From contig CP070651.1 of NCBI GenBank assembly GCA_020354625.1, positions 2,033,130 through 2,097,129 on the forward strand: a stretch of 64,000 bases of DNA, given 5' to 3'. The position numbers and the translations under genes are program-made. Shown one piece after another: positions 25,289 to 34,206 of this stretch. This stretch comes from Trueperaceae bacterium. Lineage in GTDB: Bacteria > Deinococcota > Deinococci > Deinococcales > Trueperaceae. The notes beneath the pieces were generated by a model. It saw only the letters and a program-made list of their open reading frames with translations, did not search any database and was not told the DNA's origin. Every line of letters starts with the position of its first letter. The first letter of the stretch is position 1.

Positions 25289-26377
25289 ATGATTCACCCT
25301 CTTTACGAGAAGTATGCCCATTTGCTGGTCGCCTACTGTTGTGACATACAGCCTGGCGAAACCGTCGCCATCCACGTAGATACTCCCGCCGAAGTGCTGG
25401 CACGGGCGGTCTATCGGGAGGTTTTGAAAGCAGATGCCCTCCCCATCTTGCGCCTTCGTTATCCCGAGGTACTCGAAGACCTTCTCGAACTCGCCTCAGA
25501 CAGCTACTACCAACGAACGCCCAATTTTGAACTCAGCGAAGCAGAGCAGATTCAGAACTCGATCCATATCTCTTCTACAACCAATAGCCGATCGTTACAG
25601 AACTCTGATAAGGATAAGCTTTCAGCACTCGCCAAGCGAAACCAGCCTGTCCAAGAGCTCCGCCTGAGAAACACGAAATGGGTCGTGACGCGTTTTCCGA
25701 CCCATGCTGCCGCCCAAGATGCCGGTATGAGCCTCTCAGAGTACGAGCGTTTCGTGTACGACGCCATGTTTCTTTTCGATGATGATCCGCTCGCGAAGTG
25801 GCTCGATATGCACGATTTTCAAGCGCGGCTTATCACACGGCTCGAGAAGGCGAATGAGATAAGGATTATTGGTCCCGACACGGATCTTCGACTAAACGTC
25901 AAGGGGAGGGAATGGATCAACAGCGATGGGCGCCGCAACATGCCTTCGGGGGAAGTGTTTACAGGACCACACGAAGCGAGCGCGACCGGTTCGATTCGGT
26001 TCGGCGTACCAGCCTCTGTAAGCGGAATCGATATCAGCGACATTCGACTACGTTTTGAAGGCGGTAAGGTCGTCGAGTCGTCAGCCGCAAAGGGACAAGA
26101 CTTTCTGCTAAGCCAGCTCGATACCGACGCCGGAGCCCGCTTCCTGGGAGAGCTCGGTATCGGCACCAACTACCGCATCAAAACACCTACCAGAAGCACT
26201 CTTTATGACGAGAAGATCGGTGGAACGATTCACCTGGCTTTGGGACGATCCTATCCTGAGACTGGTGGAAAGAACGACAGCGCCATCCATTGGGACATGA
26301 TCTGCGATCTCAGGAGCGGTGGCGCCATCTACCTCGACGGAGAGCTTTTTCAGGAGAACGGGCTCTTCGTAGAATGA
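25289..26377 (+). CDS. M29-family metallo-aminopeptidase
   Basis: 362 residues. The family's metal and catalytic residues are visible in NMPSGEVFTGP (Glu), FLGELGIGTNYRI (Glu), LYDEKIGGTIHLALGRSYPE (Glu and His) and SAIHWDMICDL (His and Asp). This matches aminopeptidase T of Thermus, a two-metal enzyme that removes N-terminal residues with broad specificity. It is slightly shorter than the 405-410 residues usual for the family. TAGGCT ends six bases before the ATG and no Shine-Dalgarno sequence is present, suggesting a leaderless transcript. The next gene overlaps its stop codon (ATGA). Confidence 0.88.
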   Translation: MIHPLYEKYAHLLVAYCCDIQPGETVAIHVDTPAEVLARAVYREVLKADALPILRLRYPEVLEDLLELASDSYYQRTPNFELSEAEQIQNSIHISSTTNSRSLQNSDKDKLSALAKRNQPVQELRLRNTKWVVTRFPTHAAAQDAGMSLSEYERFVYDAMFLFDDDPLAKWLDMHDFQARLITRLEKANEIRIIGPDTDLRLNVKGREWINSDGRRNMPSGEVFTGPHEASATGSIRFGVPASVSGIDISDIRLRFEGGKVVESSAAKGQDFLLSQLDTDAGARFLGELGIGTNYRIKTPTRSTLYDEKIGGTIHLALGRSYPETGGKNDSAIHWDMICDLRSGGAIYLDGELFQENGLFVE

Positions 26378-27039
26378 GTGGTACCGGTCTGATCAACACG
26401 CCCGTCGGTCGATGCAACTTCGTTCTCGTACCGCTTGCTTTCGATTCATACGAGAGAAGATATCTGGCGATAAAACTACTTGTTAGCCTCGTGTTGTTGG
26501 GATTCAGCACGGCTTTGGCACAAACGACCTACCATCTCGAAATCTTGATTGAAGGGGATCCCATATCCTGGACAGCACCTGGTTTCAGTACAACGACTTC
26601 CGACACATTTACCGTGCCGTCCGGAACTGAACGGATCATGATCGACTTCGCGGTAGGCTTGCTCGACCTGAATCTGGCCGATTTCGGCATCTGGGACTTT
26701 GCACATGTCATCGGAGTAAAGGTACAAACCATCGCAGCTGACAGCTACTCCTTCAGCGCAACGGTGCGGCACAACGACCAGGGATGGGAACACTATGCCA
26801 ACCGTTGGTACGTCTCTGGTGATGACGTCCAAAATGGGGTTCGGGAGCTTTTGCACCCTCACGATAACGAGCAGCCCTTCACCCGCTCAACCTCAGGTGT
26901 CCGTGCCACTGGCGAGGTCGTTTTCATAGCCGAGGATACGGTACACGGCACAGGAGGGAGCACGATCACACTCGACCTCAGGAGACTACCAGAAAGTGAT
27001 TTTTCACTCGAGACCAGATTGTCGATACAGGCAGAGTAA
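26374..27039 (+). CDS. Exported protein of unknown function
   Basis: 221 residues from ATG 26374, which overlaps the aminopeptidase stop as ATGA and is therefore probably coupled to it. A hydrophobic segment at about 33-50 (LAIKLLVSLVLLGFSTALAQ) looks like a signal peptide with cleavage after ALA; the 30 residues before it are unusual, so the real start could be further in. The mature part is beta-rich and acidic, with no motif I recognise. The stop codon TAA is formed by the first bases of repeat copy 2, so the C-terminus may have been changed when the repeat arrived. Confidence 0.6.
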   Translation: MSGTGLINTPVGRCNFVLVPLAFDSYERRYLAIKLLVSLVLLGFSTALAQTTYHLEILIEGDPISWTAPGFSTTTSDTFTVPSGTERIMIDFAVGLLDLNLADFGIWDFAHVIGVKVQTIAADSYSFSATVRHNDQGWEHYANRWYVSGDDVQNGVRELLHPHDNEQPFTRSTSGVRATGEVVFIAEDTVHGTGGSTITLDLRRLPESDFSLETRLSIQAE

Positions 27040-27138
27040 AGCAGGTATCATCCGGTCATAGACAAAGTCAGTGGGTGAAAACCTGTCCTGTAACCTGTTT
27101 CTTGGATACCTGCTTACATAATGATGGCAACCGCTTTA
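27037..27138 (+). repeat. MITE-like repeat, copy 2
   Basis: 102 bases, near-identical to copy 1 with a 3-base deletion in the right arm of the internal inverted repeat (GGATACCTGC instead of GGATGATACCTGC). It begins with the TAA stop of the upstream exported-protein gene and ends GCAACCGCTTTA, seven bases before the stop of the convergent dehydrogenase gene. Confidence 0.85.
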
Positions 27139-27144
27139 AAAACG

Positions 27145-27912
27145 CTACGTCGCCGTCCAACCCAGGTCGATCGTCTGCACGCTTCCGGTGATACCCCATG
27201 CTGCTTCGGAGGCCAGAAACGAAACGTAACGGCCGACATCCTCAGGCTCGAGAAGTTTCTTGATCGCAGCCCGTCCCAAAAATACCTTCTGCTCGACCTC
27301 TTCTATCGGGATCGCTCGCGTCCGTGCCTGATCACGCACCTGCCGTTCAACGAGGGGAGTCCTGACGTAGGCCGGACATATCGTATTGCACGTGATGCCG
27401 TAGGGAGCACCCTCCAAGGCTGCCACGCGCATCAGACCGAGTAAACCGTGTTTGGCACTCACATACGCCGCCTTGTATGGACTGGCGCGGAGACTGTGAA
27501 TGCTACCGATGTTGACGATACGCCCCTGTCCACTCCGCTTGAGGTTCTCCCAGGAATATTTGGTCAGCAAGAAAGGGGCCGTCAGCAACAACGCAAGCAT
27601 CTCATCCCATATATCCTCGGGGAAATCAGGGAGAGTGCTGATGTGTTGAAATCCGGCATTGTTCACCAGGATGTCGAGCCCTCCGCAACGTTCCACCACT
27701 TCGAGAACTGCTTCTTCGCACCCTCTTCGCGTACGCAAATCCGAATGGACAAACACGCCACCGAGTTCGTCTGCGACACATTGCCCACGATCCCGGTCGA
27801 TATCCACAAGCGCGACAGAGGCGCCGTCTGCAGCTAACGCCCGTGCAGCAGCCAGTCCGATACCACTCGCGCCACCTGTCACGAGTGCAGCTCGCCTCAT
27901 CATCACTCCCAC
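27145..27912 (-). CDS. 3-hydroxybutyrate dehydrogenase-like short-chain dehydrogenase
   Basis: 255 residues. SDR motifs: TGGASGIG at the NAD site, LVNNAGFQH, and the catalytic Ser and Tyr-Lys in NIGSIHSL and [11 protein letters not shown]. The C-terminal text [18 protein letters not shown], then the end IDLGWTAT, matches D-3-hydroxybutyrate dehydrogenases (usual end LDGGWTAQ). It would interconvert 3-hydroxybutyrate and acetoacetate with NAD, in ketone-body or polyhydroxybutyrate breakdown. No other PHB gene is near. The start is GTG 27912 with TATAGT eight bases before it; ATG 27903 is the alternative. Confidence 0.82.
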   Translation of the reverse strand: MGVMMRRAALVTGGASGIGLAAARALAADGASVALVDIDRDRGQCVADELGGVFVHSDLRTRRGCEEAVLEVVERCGGLDILVNNAGFQHISTLPDFPEDIWDEMLALLLTAPFLLTKYSWENLKRSGQGRIVNIGSIHSLRASPYKAAYVSAKHGLLGLMRVAALEGAPYGITCNTICPAYVRTPLVERQVRDQARTRAIPIEEVEQKVFLGRAAIKKLLEPEDVGRYVSFLASEAAWGITGSVQTIDLGWTAT

Positions 27913-28075
27913 AGTGGCCCACTATACCAACGAATAGGGGGTCTGAAGCCTCCTATCAACCCACCTGTTGCAAGGGCTCGGCTCGGTCACCCACACCCCC
28001 TCAATCCCGCATCGTACGAATGTGATAGACTTATGGCTGCATTGTTACGGTGAAACGATCGTAGTGTGCAGATGA

Positions 28076-28162
28076 GCCGAAGTGGCGGAATTGGTAGACG
28101 CGCATGATTCAGGGTCATGTGCCCGCGAGGGCGTAGGGGTTCAAGTCCCCTCTTCGGCACCA
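28076..28162 (+). tRNA. tRNA-Leu (anticodon CAG)
   Basis: 87 bases including an encoded CCA. The acceptor stem is GCCGAAG with CTTCGGC, the discriminator A. The anticodon stem CATGA/TCATG holds the loop TTCAGGG, giving anticodon CAG (Leu, codon CUG). A long variable arm (GTGCCCGCGAGGGC region) and the T arm GGGGTTCAAGTCCCC confirm a class II tRNA. Confidence 0.97.
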
Positions 28163-28472
28163 ACGATTTGATAGCCTGACGGCTGTATCTGACAGAGATG
28201 ACCAGGTCTATTTTAAACCGTCTTGCGGTGATCTTGGCAGTGCCAAGATCAATTGATCAGACCGAGGTTAAGCAAAAGCGTTCAGTTAGCGTGACAAGTG
28301 CACTGAAGGCCGGTTTAGGACATGAGATCCATGAATAGGTCGTTCTTGGACCAACCCGGACCAAGTACAGACGCTTGGACGTGAGGCGTATGTAAGCGAC
28401 TATTCTGCGTAGATCACAGAGATCGAGACCTCTTTCCAATCTACATGTGAAGCTAACTGAAAGCCGCTCGAC
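28163..28472. other. Spacer after tRNA-Leu with one strong hairpin
   Basis: 310 bases without a convincing gene. At 28230-28250 a perfect inverted repeat, GATCTTGGC and GCCAAGATC around the loop AGT, could end the tRNA transcript, although only a weak T-poor tail follows. A minus-strand frame over 28257-28508 reads from inside repeat copy 3 and resembles nothing known. Confidence 0.5.
28230..28250 (+). terminator. Hairpin downstream of tRNA-Leu
   Basis: Nine perfect base pairs with a 3-base loop, 68 bases after the tRNA. It lacks the run of T expected for a strong intrinsic terminator, so it may instead be a processing or pausing site. Confidence 0.35.
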
Positions 28473-28577
28473 TAAAGCGGTTGCCATAATTACGTAAGCA
28501 GGTATCATCCAAGAAACGGACTACAGGACAGGTTTTCACCCACTGACTTTGTCTATGACCAGATGATACCTGCTTTA
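28473..28577 (-). repeat. MITE-like repeat, copy 3 (reverse strand)
   Basis: 105 bases on the minus strand, near-identical to copy 1. It starts TAAAGCAGGT at 28577, 19 bases after the glyS stop codon and in the same direction as glyS, and ends GCTTTA at 28473. The internal arms are 28562-28573 and 28498-28509, pairing perfectly over 12 bases. Confidence 0.85.
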
Positions 28578-28596
28578 CTCGCTCTGCTCAGCTGAT

Positions 28597-30723
28597 CTAG
28601 ACTCCTTCGAGCTGATCGAGATCACCGAGAGGACGTAGGGAATCACGCACCCCACGTAATAGGGCCAACCGGTTTTCCCGCACCGCACTCTCTTCGACCA
28701 TGACCAGGACGTTGTCCAAAAAGGTATCGAGTGGCTCTTTCAAAGAGAGCACCTGTTTTAGCGCCACATCAACTTCGGGGAAACTCCCACTGGGCGAGCG
28801 ACCCAAGTCCCATGGAGACAGCGATCGCCTAACCGTCGCAAGTAGTTTCTCCATGCCGCGTTGGGCATCGGGTAGGGCAACATGGAGCGGAGACTCGCTC
28901 GCGTCACGAAACAGGGTTGAATCTACTTCGCGACAATCACCAGACTCTTTCGCAAGGTTGGCCGCTCTCTTGTACAAGGCCAATAGATCTGAAAAGTCCT
29001 GGGTCTGCATCAACCGTCGCAGCAGGTGGGCTCGCCGTGATGCGCTAATGATGGACGGTGCGTCAGCTATCGCTGCTCGAATGACCGTGATCCTGACACC
29101 TTCATCGACGAGGAGCGAAGCGACCCGATCCCAGATAAAGTCGCTGACTTCTCCGACGACCGACTCTGCAATGGAAACATCCGAATTTCGGTAACTTGTT
29201 ACCGCAGCCTCGATAAAATCGGTCGGTGGCAAATGCCAACCCACGGAGTTGAGCGTCCGGGCGACAGCGACGGCATCACGGCGCAGTCCGAAAGGATCGG
29301 CCGAACCGGTCGGACGCTTGCCGAGCGCGAAAAAACCCACCAACTTATCGATTCGATCGGTAATCGAAAGGAGCGCACCCACACGAGACGTCGGCAAAGG
29401 ACCACCAGGCTGCATGGGCATGACACCTTCTTCGAGCACCTCTGCTACGGTAGGGTCGAGCCCCTCGGCCAATGCATAAGCCCGCGCCATCACGCCCTCG
29501 AGATCCGGGAACTCGTACACCATCTCTGTGCTTAGATCGGCTCGAAAAATCGGCAGGGCTCGATCCAAAACTTCCCTCTCTTCTCGTGTCAGATGGAAAG
29601 CTTCCGCCAACAACCTACTCGTTTCCCCTACCCTGGAGATCTTATCGGCCATGCTGCCGAGCTGCTTTTGGAACCCGATGCCGGAGAGACCCCAAGCGTG
29701 CTGTGACAGGCTCTTCTTTCGATCGGAATCCCAGAAGAAACGGGCGTCATAAAGGCGCCCTTCTAGCACCTGCTCGTAGCCAGATCGCACAACCCCTTCA
29801 TCAGGCACTCTGTTGTTTGAAACCCCAACGAAAAAGGGCGCCAAGCGACCGTCCTCGTACCGGGTGGGAAAAAAGCGTTGGTGCTGAATCATCACGGTGG
29901 AGAGAACCTCTTCGGGCAGGGTCAGATAGCTCTCGTCGAAATGACCCAAGATGGCGTATGGATACTCCACCAAATTGCTCACCTCTTCGAGGAGAGTGGG
30001 TTGGTCGTAGATTCTCAGATCTCGTGTTCCTGCAACCGCCATCGTCACCTTCCAGGTCAGCAGCCTGCGTTCCTCACAATCGGCGAGTACCCGGCCCTCC
30101 CGCAAGCTGGCCACATACGTGTCGGGAGACGCTAACGTAAGGGCTTGCGGCGCCAAGAACCGGTGGCCGTAGGTAATCCTATCTGCGCTGCAACCTGCGA
30201 TTCGAACCGGTAGCACTTCATCATCCAAAAGGGCCAACAACCATGAAACCGGACGCACGAAAGGTTCGCTAACGTCTGACCAGCGCATTTTTCGTGGCGC
30301 CGGAAGCTCGGAAACAACCGACGCCAAGATTCCCGGAAGTAGCTCGGCAGCAGACACTCCACCGACGGTCTTGAGTGCAAATACGTATCGGCCTTTAGCG
30401 GTGTCTTTAACGATCAGATCGGCTGCGTCGATGCCATTAGCCGAGGCGAATCCGAGAGCAGCGCGGGTGGGTACACCCTGGTCATCGAAAGCGATCTGCT
30501 CGGTAGGGCCACGCACTTCCAGGCTTCTCTGCTGACTCCGGTCAGCAAGATCTGAAACCGCCACGGCTACACGTCTCGGCGTTGCATAGCTACGCACCTC
30601 TCCATAGAGAAGTTGTTCCTTGGTAAGTTTCTGCTCAAGCAGCGGACCGATCGATTCGCGAGCCCGGCTTACATACCAACTAGGTAGCTCCTCGGTACCG
30701 ATTTCAAAAAGCAGATTGGGCAT
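28597..30723 (-). CDS. glyS: Glycyl-tRNA synthetase beta subunit
   Basis: 708 residues, normal for the beta subunit. The start [18 protein letters not shown] is the family signature. Further matches are EVRGPTEQIAFDDQGVPT, SYLTLPEEVLSTVMIQHQRFF, GLSGIGFQKQLGSMADK and DPFGLRRDAVAVARTL. It binds tRNA-Gly in the alpha2-beta2 enzyme. Its ATG overlaps the glyQ stop by one base (TGATG), so the two subunits are translationally coupled. Repeat copy 3 follows 19 bases after the stop. Confidence 0.95.
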   Translation of the reverse strand: MPNLLFEIGTEELPSWYVSRARESIGPLLEQKLTKEQLLYGEVRSYATPRRVAVAVSDLADRSQQRSLEVRGPTEQIAFDDQGVPTRAALGFASANGIDAADLIVKDTAKGRYVFALKTVGGVSAAELLPGILASVVSELPAPRKMRWSDVSEPFVRPVSWLLALLDDEVLPVRIAGCSADRITYGHRFLAPQALTLASPDTYVASLREGRVLADCEERRLLTWKVTMAVAGTRDLRIYDQPTLLEEVSNLVEYPYAILGHFDESYLTLPEEVLSTVMIQHQRFFPTRYEDGRLAPFFVGVSNNRVPDEGVVRSGYEQVLEGRLYDARFFWDSDRKKSLSQHAWGLSGIGFQKQLGSMADKISRVGETSRLLAEAFHLTREEREVLDRALPIFRADLSTEMVYEFPDLEGVMARAYALAEGLDPTVAEVLEEGVMPMQPGGPLPTSRVGALLSITDRIDKLVGFFALGKRPTGSADPFGLRRDAVAVARTLNSVGWHLPPTDFIEAAVTSYRNSDVSIAESVVGEVSDFIWDRVASLLVDEGVRITVIRAAIADAPSIISASRRAHLLRRLMQTQDFSDLLALYKRAANLAKESGDCREVDSTLFRDASESPLHVALPDAQRGMEKLLATVRRSLSPWDLGRSPSGSFPEVDVALKQVLSLKEPLDTFLDNVLVMVEESAVRENRLALLRGVRDSLRPLGDLDQLEGV

Positions 30724-31592
30724 CAGACTTCGACCTCTTCAGAACTCGGAGCGGTGGAACCGGCAAGGTAGGTATGTGCAGTCAATTCGCTAAGCCGACG
30801 AACACGTTGAACATAGTTCTGACGCTCAGTATGAGAGAGTACTCCACGGGCATCGAGCATATTGAAGGCGTGAGAAGCCTTCAACACAAACTCGTAGGCG
30901 GGGTGTACCAGCCCGAGCTCCAACAGGCGGCGAGCTTCCTCCTCGAAAAGATCGAACAGGCTCCGCTGCAACTCTACACTGCTCTCCTCAAAATTGTACG
31001 TGCAGTGTTGAAGCTCGAATTCTCGCCGCAACTCACCCATGGTTACACCGGGTGCATAGGTGATGTCGAAACTGTGCTCCACACCCTGCAGATACATGGC
31101 GATTCGTTCTAGACCGTAGGTTAACTCTACGCTTACTGGATTACAGTCGCGCCCCCCGACTTGTTGGAAATAGGTGAATTGGGTGATTTCCATCCCGTCC
31201 ATCCACACCTCCCAACCCAGGCCCCACGCCCCGAGCGTTGGGGACTCCCAATTGTCCTCGACGAAACGGATATCGTGCGCGCTCGGATCGATGCCGAGGG
31301 TATAGAGCGACTGTAAATAGATCTCTTGCACATCGCGTGGAGAAGGTTTGAGAATCACCTGATATTGAAAATAGTACTGGAACCGGTAGGGATTATCACC
31401 GTAGCGCCCATCTGCTGGCCTCCTGCTCGGCGCAACACCGGCCACACGCCACGGATTCGGACCCAAGGCCCGGAGAAACGTGGTTGGGTAGAAGGTACCT
31501 GCCCCCACTTCTGTATCGTGGGGTTGTACCAACACACACTGCTTATCAGCCCAAAAACGGTCTAAACTCAGTATGATATCTTGAAACAGCAT
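30723..31592 (-). CDS. glyQ: Glycyl-tRNA synthetase alpha subunit
   Basis: 289 residues. The sequence [21 protein letters not shown], then the class II motifs around [12 protein letters not shown] and [18 protein letters not shown], are highly conserved in GlyQ. ATG 31592 is preferred to a TTG two codons upstream because GAGGG lies seven bases before it. The alpha subunit carries glycine activation. I see no T-box leader in the 190 bases upstream. Confidence 0.96.
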   Translation of the reverse strand: MLFQDIILSLDRFWADKQCVLVQPHDTEVGAGTFYPTTFLRALGPNPWRVAGVAPSRRPADGRYGDNPYRFQYYFQYQVILKPSPRDVQEIYLQSLYTLGIDPSAHDIRFVEDNWESPTLGAWGLGWEVWMDGMEITQFTYFQQVGGRDCNPVSVELTYGLERIAMYLQGVEHSFDITYAPGVTMGELRREFELQHCTYNFEESSVELQRSLFDLFEEEARRLLELGLVHPAYEFVLKASHAFNMLDARGVLSHTERQNYVQRVRRLSELTAHTYLAGSTAPSSEEVEV

Positions 31593-31785
31593 AAGCAACC
31601 CTCAACAAAGATGTTAACGACAGAGCCTAACGAATGAGAAATAAAATGTCATATCAGAACGTAACCAAAACCCTATCAGGCTTCACGCTAAGCGCGTACT
31701 ATAACATCATGTGCCTGTGGGTTAGCGAAAAGACCGCCAGCACGGAACAAGAGCGGTCATTATCAATCGTGTATTGGGGGAAGCC

Positions 31786-33993
31786 ATGAACCGCTACGAC
31801 GACAGAGCACGGCTAGTCTTCCATTTCGCGCGTGAAGAGGGATCGAAGCTAGGACACGCCATGATCGGGCCTGAGCATCTACTGCTCGGACTCATGAGAG
31901 AGGGCGGGACTGCGAGTAGGGTACTGGGCGAGTTTGGGGCCACCTTAGAAGGTTTCAGGCGCCAGGTAGAAGAGATGGTGGGACGGGGCGACGGCTTACC
32001 ACGCAATGAGACGGCAGCCATCACACCGCGTGCCCGACGCGTGATGGAGCTGGCAGGTTCGGAAGCGCGCAGCCTCGGGAGCAACGTCATCGCCACCGAG
32101 CACATCCTCCTCGGAATCATACGCGAAGGCGACGGGGTAGCGTACCGCATTCTTCAACAGCTCACCAGAGATGTCGACACTGTAAGATGGCGCATTTTGG
32201 CCGCGGCTGATCCCAAGAATCAAGCCGAGACCATCAACACCCCTTTTCTCGACGAATACGCACGGGATCTGACCAAGGAAGCTCGTGAAAGCAAACTCGA
32301 TCCGGTGATCGGCCGTACCGAGGAAATTCGAAGGGTCATCCAAATTCTCTCCCGGCGTACCAAGAACAACCCTGTCCTCATAGGCGAACCGGGCGTTGGT
32401 AAGACCGCGATCGTGGAAGGCCTCGCCCAAGCCATCGTCGAGGGCAGAGTCCCCCCTAATCTGCAGAGTGTGCGCGTCTTGAATATCGACCTCTCCAACA
32501 TCGTGGCCGGCACCAAGTACCGCGGTGAATTCGAAGAGAGGTTGCGCCAGGTCATCGAAGAATTGCGAAGCGCCAAAGTGGTGGCGTTTATAGACGAGCT
32601 CCACACCCTTGTTGGAGCAGGCGGGGCCGAAGGAACCCTCGATGCCGCCAATATCCTCAAACCCCCACTTAGTCGCGGTGAGGTACAGGTGATCGGCGCA
32701 ACCACTACGGGAGAGTATCACCGCTATATCGAAAAGGACGCTGCGCTCGAACGCCGCTTCCAGCCCGTCATCGTGCTCGAGCCTTCCCCAGAAGAATCAT
32801 TGGCCATCCTTCAGGGGTTGATTGAAAAGTACGAAACACACCACGGCGTCGTGATCCCCGAGGCCATCCTCGAACTCTCGGTGCGGTTTGGTGAGAGGAG
32901 CTTGCCCGGCCGTAACTTCCCCGACAAGGCGATCGATCTCATCGACGAAGCAGCCGCCCGCACGAGGCTCAACAAATCGCTCGGCTTTCCCGTACTCGAA
33001 GAAGAAGATGGAACGCCTGTGGTGAGCCGCGAAGATGTTGAGGCGGTTGTGAATTCCTGGGGGGGCGTGTACGTCGATGAGACGGACGCCGAAAAACTCT
33101 CGAGTATCGAAGACAACCTCAAAAAGACGGTTGTGGGTCAAGACAAGGCGATTCGCGCGCTCGCATCTGCGTTGCGCCGCGCCCAAGTAGGGCTCGGTGG
33201 CCGCACACGTGTCTCAGCCTCTTTCCTGTTCGCAGGGCCCTCCGGCGTCGGCAAAACATTTCTCGCCAAGCAGCTCGCAATCGAACTGTTCGGAAGCGAA
33301 CGCTCCTTGGTAAGACTCGATATGTCCGAATATCAAGAATCCCATTCGATCTCCAAACTGATCGGTGCCCCACCTGGATATGTTGGGCACGAGCAGGGAG
33401 GCAGGCTTACAGAGGCCGTGCGAAGACAGCCTTTTTCCGTCGTCTTGCTGGACGAAATCGAAAAAGCACACCCCGATATCTACAACACTTTTTTGCAAGT
33501 GCTTGACGATGGACGTCTGACAGATGGTCTAGGCCGCACGGTCGATTTTAGACGAGTTATCTTGATCATGACCAGCAACACGGGGTTCAATACCGGCCCA
33601 GCCGTCGGCTTTCAGTCAAAACCCCTCAGGGATGTCCAGACGCCCCTCAAAAAAATCTTCAGCCCTGAGTTTCTCGATCGATTAGACGAGGTCATCGCCT
33701 TTGACACCTTCGATCAAACGGGGATCTTGCACATTACCCGGCAGATGCTTGAGGAGATCCGCACAGAGCTCGCCAACCGCGACATTCAGGTATCTTTCAG
33801 TCAAGATATTGCCGGCTTCTTGGTGGAAAAGCTGCCGCAGGGTGAGAGCGCTCGCCCGCTCCGTTCTGTGATCCGGGAACACATCGAAGATCCGCTCTCG
33901 CTCGAGCTCCTCTCTAACGGCAACGAGGAAGCCGTCATCGTCACCATAGAAGAGGGAGAGATCCGGTTCGCCAGGCCGGTACCGATGGTGTAA
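31786..33993 (+). CDS. clpC: Clp protease ATP-binding subunit ClpC
   Basis: 735 residues from ATG 31786 (MNRYDDRARLVFHFAREEG), with GGGGGAAG just upstream. Domains: two N-terminal Clp repeats (about 1-145; AMIGPEHLLLGL and IATEHILLGII), the first AAA+ module with GEPGVGKTA (about 203-211), and the second with GPSGVGKTF (about 484-492). The protein unfolds substrates for ClpP; the loop ending AVGF (about 607) may be the ClpP-binding tripeptide. It is shorter than the 810-850 residues of Bacillus-type ClpC because the coiled-coil middle domain is almost absent between DEAAARTRLNKSLGF and the second AAA+ module. No CtsR or CIRCE site is visible upstream. Confidence 0.93.
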   Translation: MNRYDDRARLVFHFAREEGSKLGHAMIGPEHLLLGLMREGGTASRVLGEFGATLEGFRRQVEEMVGRGDGLPRNETAAITPRARRVMELAGSEARSLGSNVIATEHILLGIIREGDGVAYRILQQLTRDVDTVRWRILAAADPKNQAETINTPFLDEYARDLTKEARESKLDPVIGRTEEIRRVIQILSRRTKNNPVLIGEPGVGKTAIVEGLAQAIVEGRVPPNLQSVRVLNIDLSNIVAGTKYRGEFEERLRQVIEELRSAKVVAFIDELHTLVGAGGAEGTLDAANILKPPLSRGEVQVIGATTTGEYHRYIEKDAALERRFQPVIVLEPSPEESLAILQGLIEKYETHHGVVIPEAILELSVRFGERSLPGRNFPDKAIDLIDEAAARTRLNKSLGFPVLEEEDGTPVVSREDVEAVVNSWGGVYVDETDAEKLSSIEDNLKKTVVGQDKAIRALASALRRAQVGLGGRTRVSASFLFAGPSGVGKTFLAKQLAIELFGSERSLVRLDMSEYQESHSISKLIGAPPGYVGHEQGGRLTEAVRRQPFSVVLLDEIEKAHPDIYNTFLQVLDDGRLTDGLGRTVDFRRVILIMTSNTGFNTGPAVGFQSKPLRDVQTPLKKIFSPEFLDRLDEVIAFDTFDQTGILHITRQMLEEIRTELANRDIQVSFSQDIAGFLVEKLPQGESARPLRSVIREHIEDPLSLELLSNGNEEAVIVTIEEGEIRFARPVPMV

Positions 33994-34206
33994 CGACACT
34001 CCAGCGCGAACGTTCATACGATCGGGGACGCTTCAGACCTTGTCCATCGGCGTTTGTATTTCAGAAACCTGCCCGCTGAACAATAGAAGCGCTGTAAAAA
34101 AGGGAACTAAAGAGAGTAGCCGTTGGTTCGGTGCCAGGAAGCTTACGCCGCTTGTACAACAGCCACGGTATCCTACTAGCTGTGAGGGTTGTGACCTAGA
34201 GTTACG

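Noticed and set aside
19039..31696. Shared 14-base string GGCTTCACGCTAAG at about 19039 and 31680
   Set aside because: Only two short matches with different context; probably chance.
31599..31785. CIRCE or CtsR operator upstream of clpC
   Set aside because: Only a 6-bp inverted repeat (GACCGC and GCGGTC) is seen, which does not match either operator.
31593..31785. T-box leader before glyQ
   Set aside because: No conserved T-box sequence or terminator hairpin found; the spacer is short and shared with the divergent clpC.
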